Both the position numbers and the translations under genes were made by a program. Source: Streptomyces sp. CCM_MD2014 (GTDB lineage: Bacteria; Actinomycetota; Actinomycetes; Streptomycetales; Streptomycetaceae). From it: a DNA stretch of 64,000 nucleotides. This document shows positions 63,545 to 64,000 of this stretch, one piece after another (positions within the stretch are counted from its first letter, which is position 1; the number at the start of each line of letters is the position of its first letter). The notes beneath the pieces are model-generated. The model had not been told where the DNA came from and did no database searches. It worked only from the letters and a program-made list of their open reading frames with translations. The stretch lies in NCBI RefSeq assembly GCF_000772045.1, contig NZ_CP009754.1, positions 1,240,001 through 1,304,000 of the forward strand, read 5' to 3'.

Positions 63545-64000
63545 CGTTGCCCTCCTTCTGCGCGGGCTGCGCGGGGACGGTGGCGGCGGGTTCGTGGTGC
63601 CGGGCGTGCACGGGCCGGATCAGTTCGTTGGCGACGAAGCCGACCACCAGCAGCCCGATCATGATGAGGAAGGACGTGCCGTACAGCGCCGAGCCGTGCC
63701 GTCCGGCCTCCTCCTGGTGGTCGGCGATCCAGTTCACGATGAGCGGCCCGAGGACGCCGGCCAGCGACCACGCGGTGAGCAGCCGTCCGTGGATCGCGCC
63801 GACCTGGTAGGTGCCGAAGAGGTCCTTGAGGTAGGCGGGGGCGGTGGAGAAGCCGCCGCCGTAGAAGGACAGGACGACCAGGGCGCACAGGACGAACAGC
63901 GGCTTGGAGGAGTCGCCGAACAGCGCGATCAGGGTGTACATCAGCGCGCCGACGCCGAGGTACACGCGGTAGATGTTCTTGCGTCCGATCAGGTCGGAGG
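63513..64000 (-). CDS. OFA-family MFS transporter, C-terminal part (5' end outside the window)
   Basis: About 162 codons of a 12-helix transporter are visible and the gene runs off the right edge. The visible start, SDLIGRKNIYRVYLGVGALMYTLI, is the loop and helix at the beginning of the second half. FYGGGFSTAPAYLKDLFGTYQVGAIHGRLLTAWSLAGVLGP is typical of the oxalate/formate antiporter family. The C-terminus is a Pro/Ala/Gln-rich cytoplasmic tail. The last 32 bases also encode the start of the small subunit. It is a different OFA type from the protein at 39284-40663, which lacks such a partner. Confidence 0.87.
   Translation of the reverse strand, partial: SDLIGRKNIYRVYLGVGALMYTLIALFGDSSKPLFVLCALVVLSFYGGGFSTAPAYLKDLFGTYQVGAIHGRLLTAWSLAGVLGPLIVNWIADHQEEAGRHGSALYGTSFLIMIGLLVVGFVANELIRPVHARHHEPAATVPAQPAQKEGNDVSRQQPESA

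Overview
The window looks like chromosomal DNA of a Streptomyces or a close relative. Base composition is very GC-rich with strong third-position GC bias, there are many GTG starts and many 4-bp ATGA overlaps between genes, secreted proteins have Tat-type or lipoprotein signals, and LacI, ROK and GntR regulators are abundant. I count 47 protein genes and one tRNA. I see no transposase, integrase, CRISPR array, rRNA or attachment site. The content is accessory carbon catabolism: glycoside hydrolases, sugar importers, acyl-CoA chemistry and their local repressors.

Layout. (a) 1-5600: a GH1 beta-glucosidase (cut by the window edge) and a MalEFG-type sugar importer, divergent from a ROK regulator with an inverted-repeat operator over the importer promoter. 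(b) 5600-6450: an 8-bp tandem repeat and a TetR regulator. (c) 6460-15250: a beta-1,3-glucan (laminarin) locus with a LacI repressor, a GH3 with a PA14-like insert, a secreted clan GH-A enzyme with a discoidin/CBM32 domain, a secreted DUF1996 protein and a divergent GH55 exo-beta-1,3-glucanase. Three GAGCGCTC palindromes sit at the promoters. (d) 15300-26135: a pentose locus with a GntR/FadR regulator, an IlvD/Edd-type pentonate dehydratase, a FAH-type 2-keto-3-deoxypentonate dehydratase, a GH3 xylosidase-like enzyme, a second MalEFG-type importer and a LacI repressor with CGAA/TTCG operators. (e) 26144-30203: an extra EF-G-like GTPase, tRNA-Leu(GAG) and a DUF2254 membrane protein. (f) 30228-40740: formyl-CoA/oxalyl-CoA chemistry. 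SucC, SucD and an aldehyde dehydrogenase diverge from a ThDP lyase/decarboxylase, formyl-CoA transferase, ADP-forming acyl-CoA ligase and OFA-family transporter. (g) 40743-49642: a secreted TIM-barrel protein, then an EBO-type cluster (EboF-, EboE-, EboB-, EboA- and EboC-like genes plus an isomerase) led by an inositol-phosphate-synthase-like gene. (h) 49871-61205: a 1,238-residue secreted fusion (sorbosone-dehydrogenase propeller, PKD, CBM6, ThuA and 3-keto-disaccharide hydrolase domains), an isomerase, a Gfo/Idh/MocA dehydrogenase, a ribose-type ABC importer and a ROK regulator. (i) 61460-64000: a GntR regulator, a FabH-like KAS III, and an OFA transporter with a 50-residue small subunit whose gene overlaps it.

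How they work together. Regions a, c and d are hydrolase, importer and repressor sets. Neither MalEFG importer has a linked ATPase, which fits the streptomycete use of a shared MsiK-type ATPase encoded elsewhere. Region h looks like an oxidise-then-cleave route through 3-keto-glycosides. It is tied together by a 23-bp dyad found both in front of the fusion gene and in front of the ROK gene 7.6 kb away. Regions f and i both carry OFA transporters and share an 11-base half-site, so the GntR protein of region i may control region f. The strongest candidates for little-described biology are region h, the EBO cluster with an inositol-synthase-like enzyme in place of EboD, and the two-part OFA transporter.
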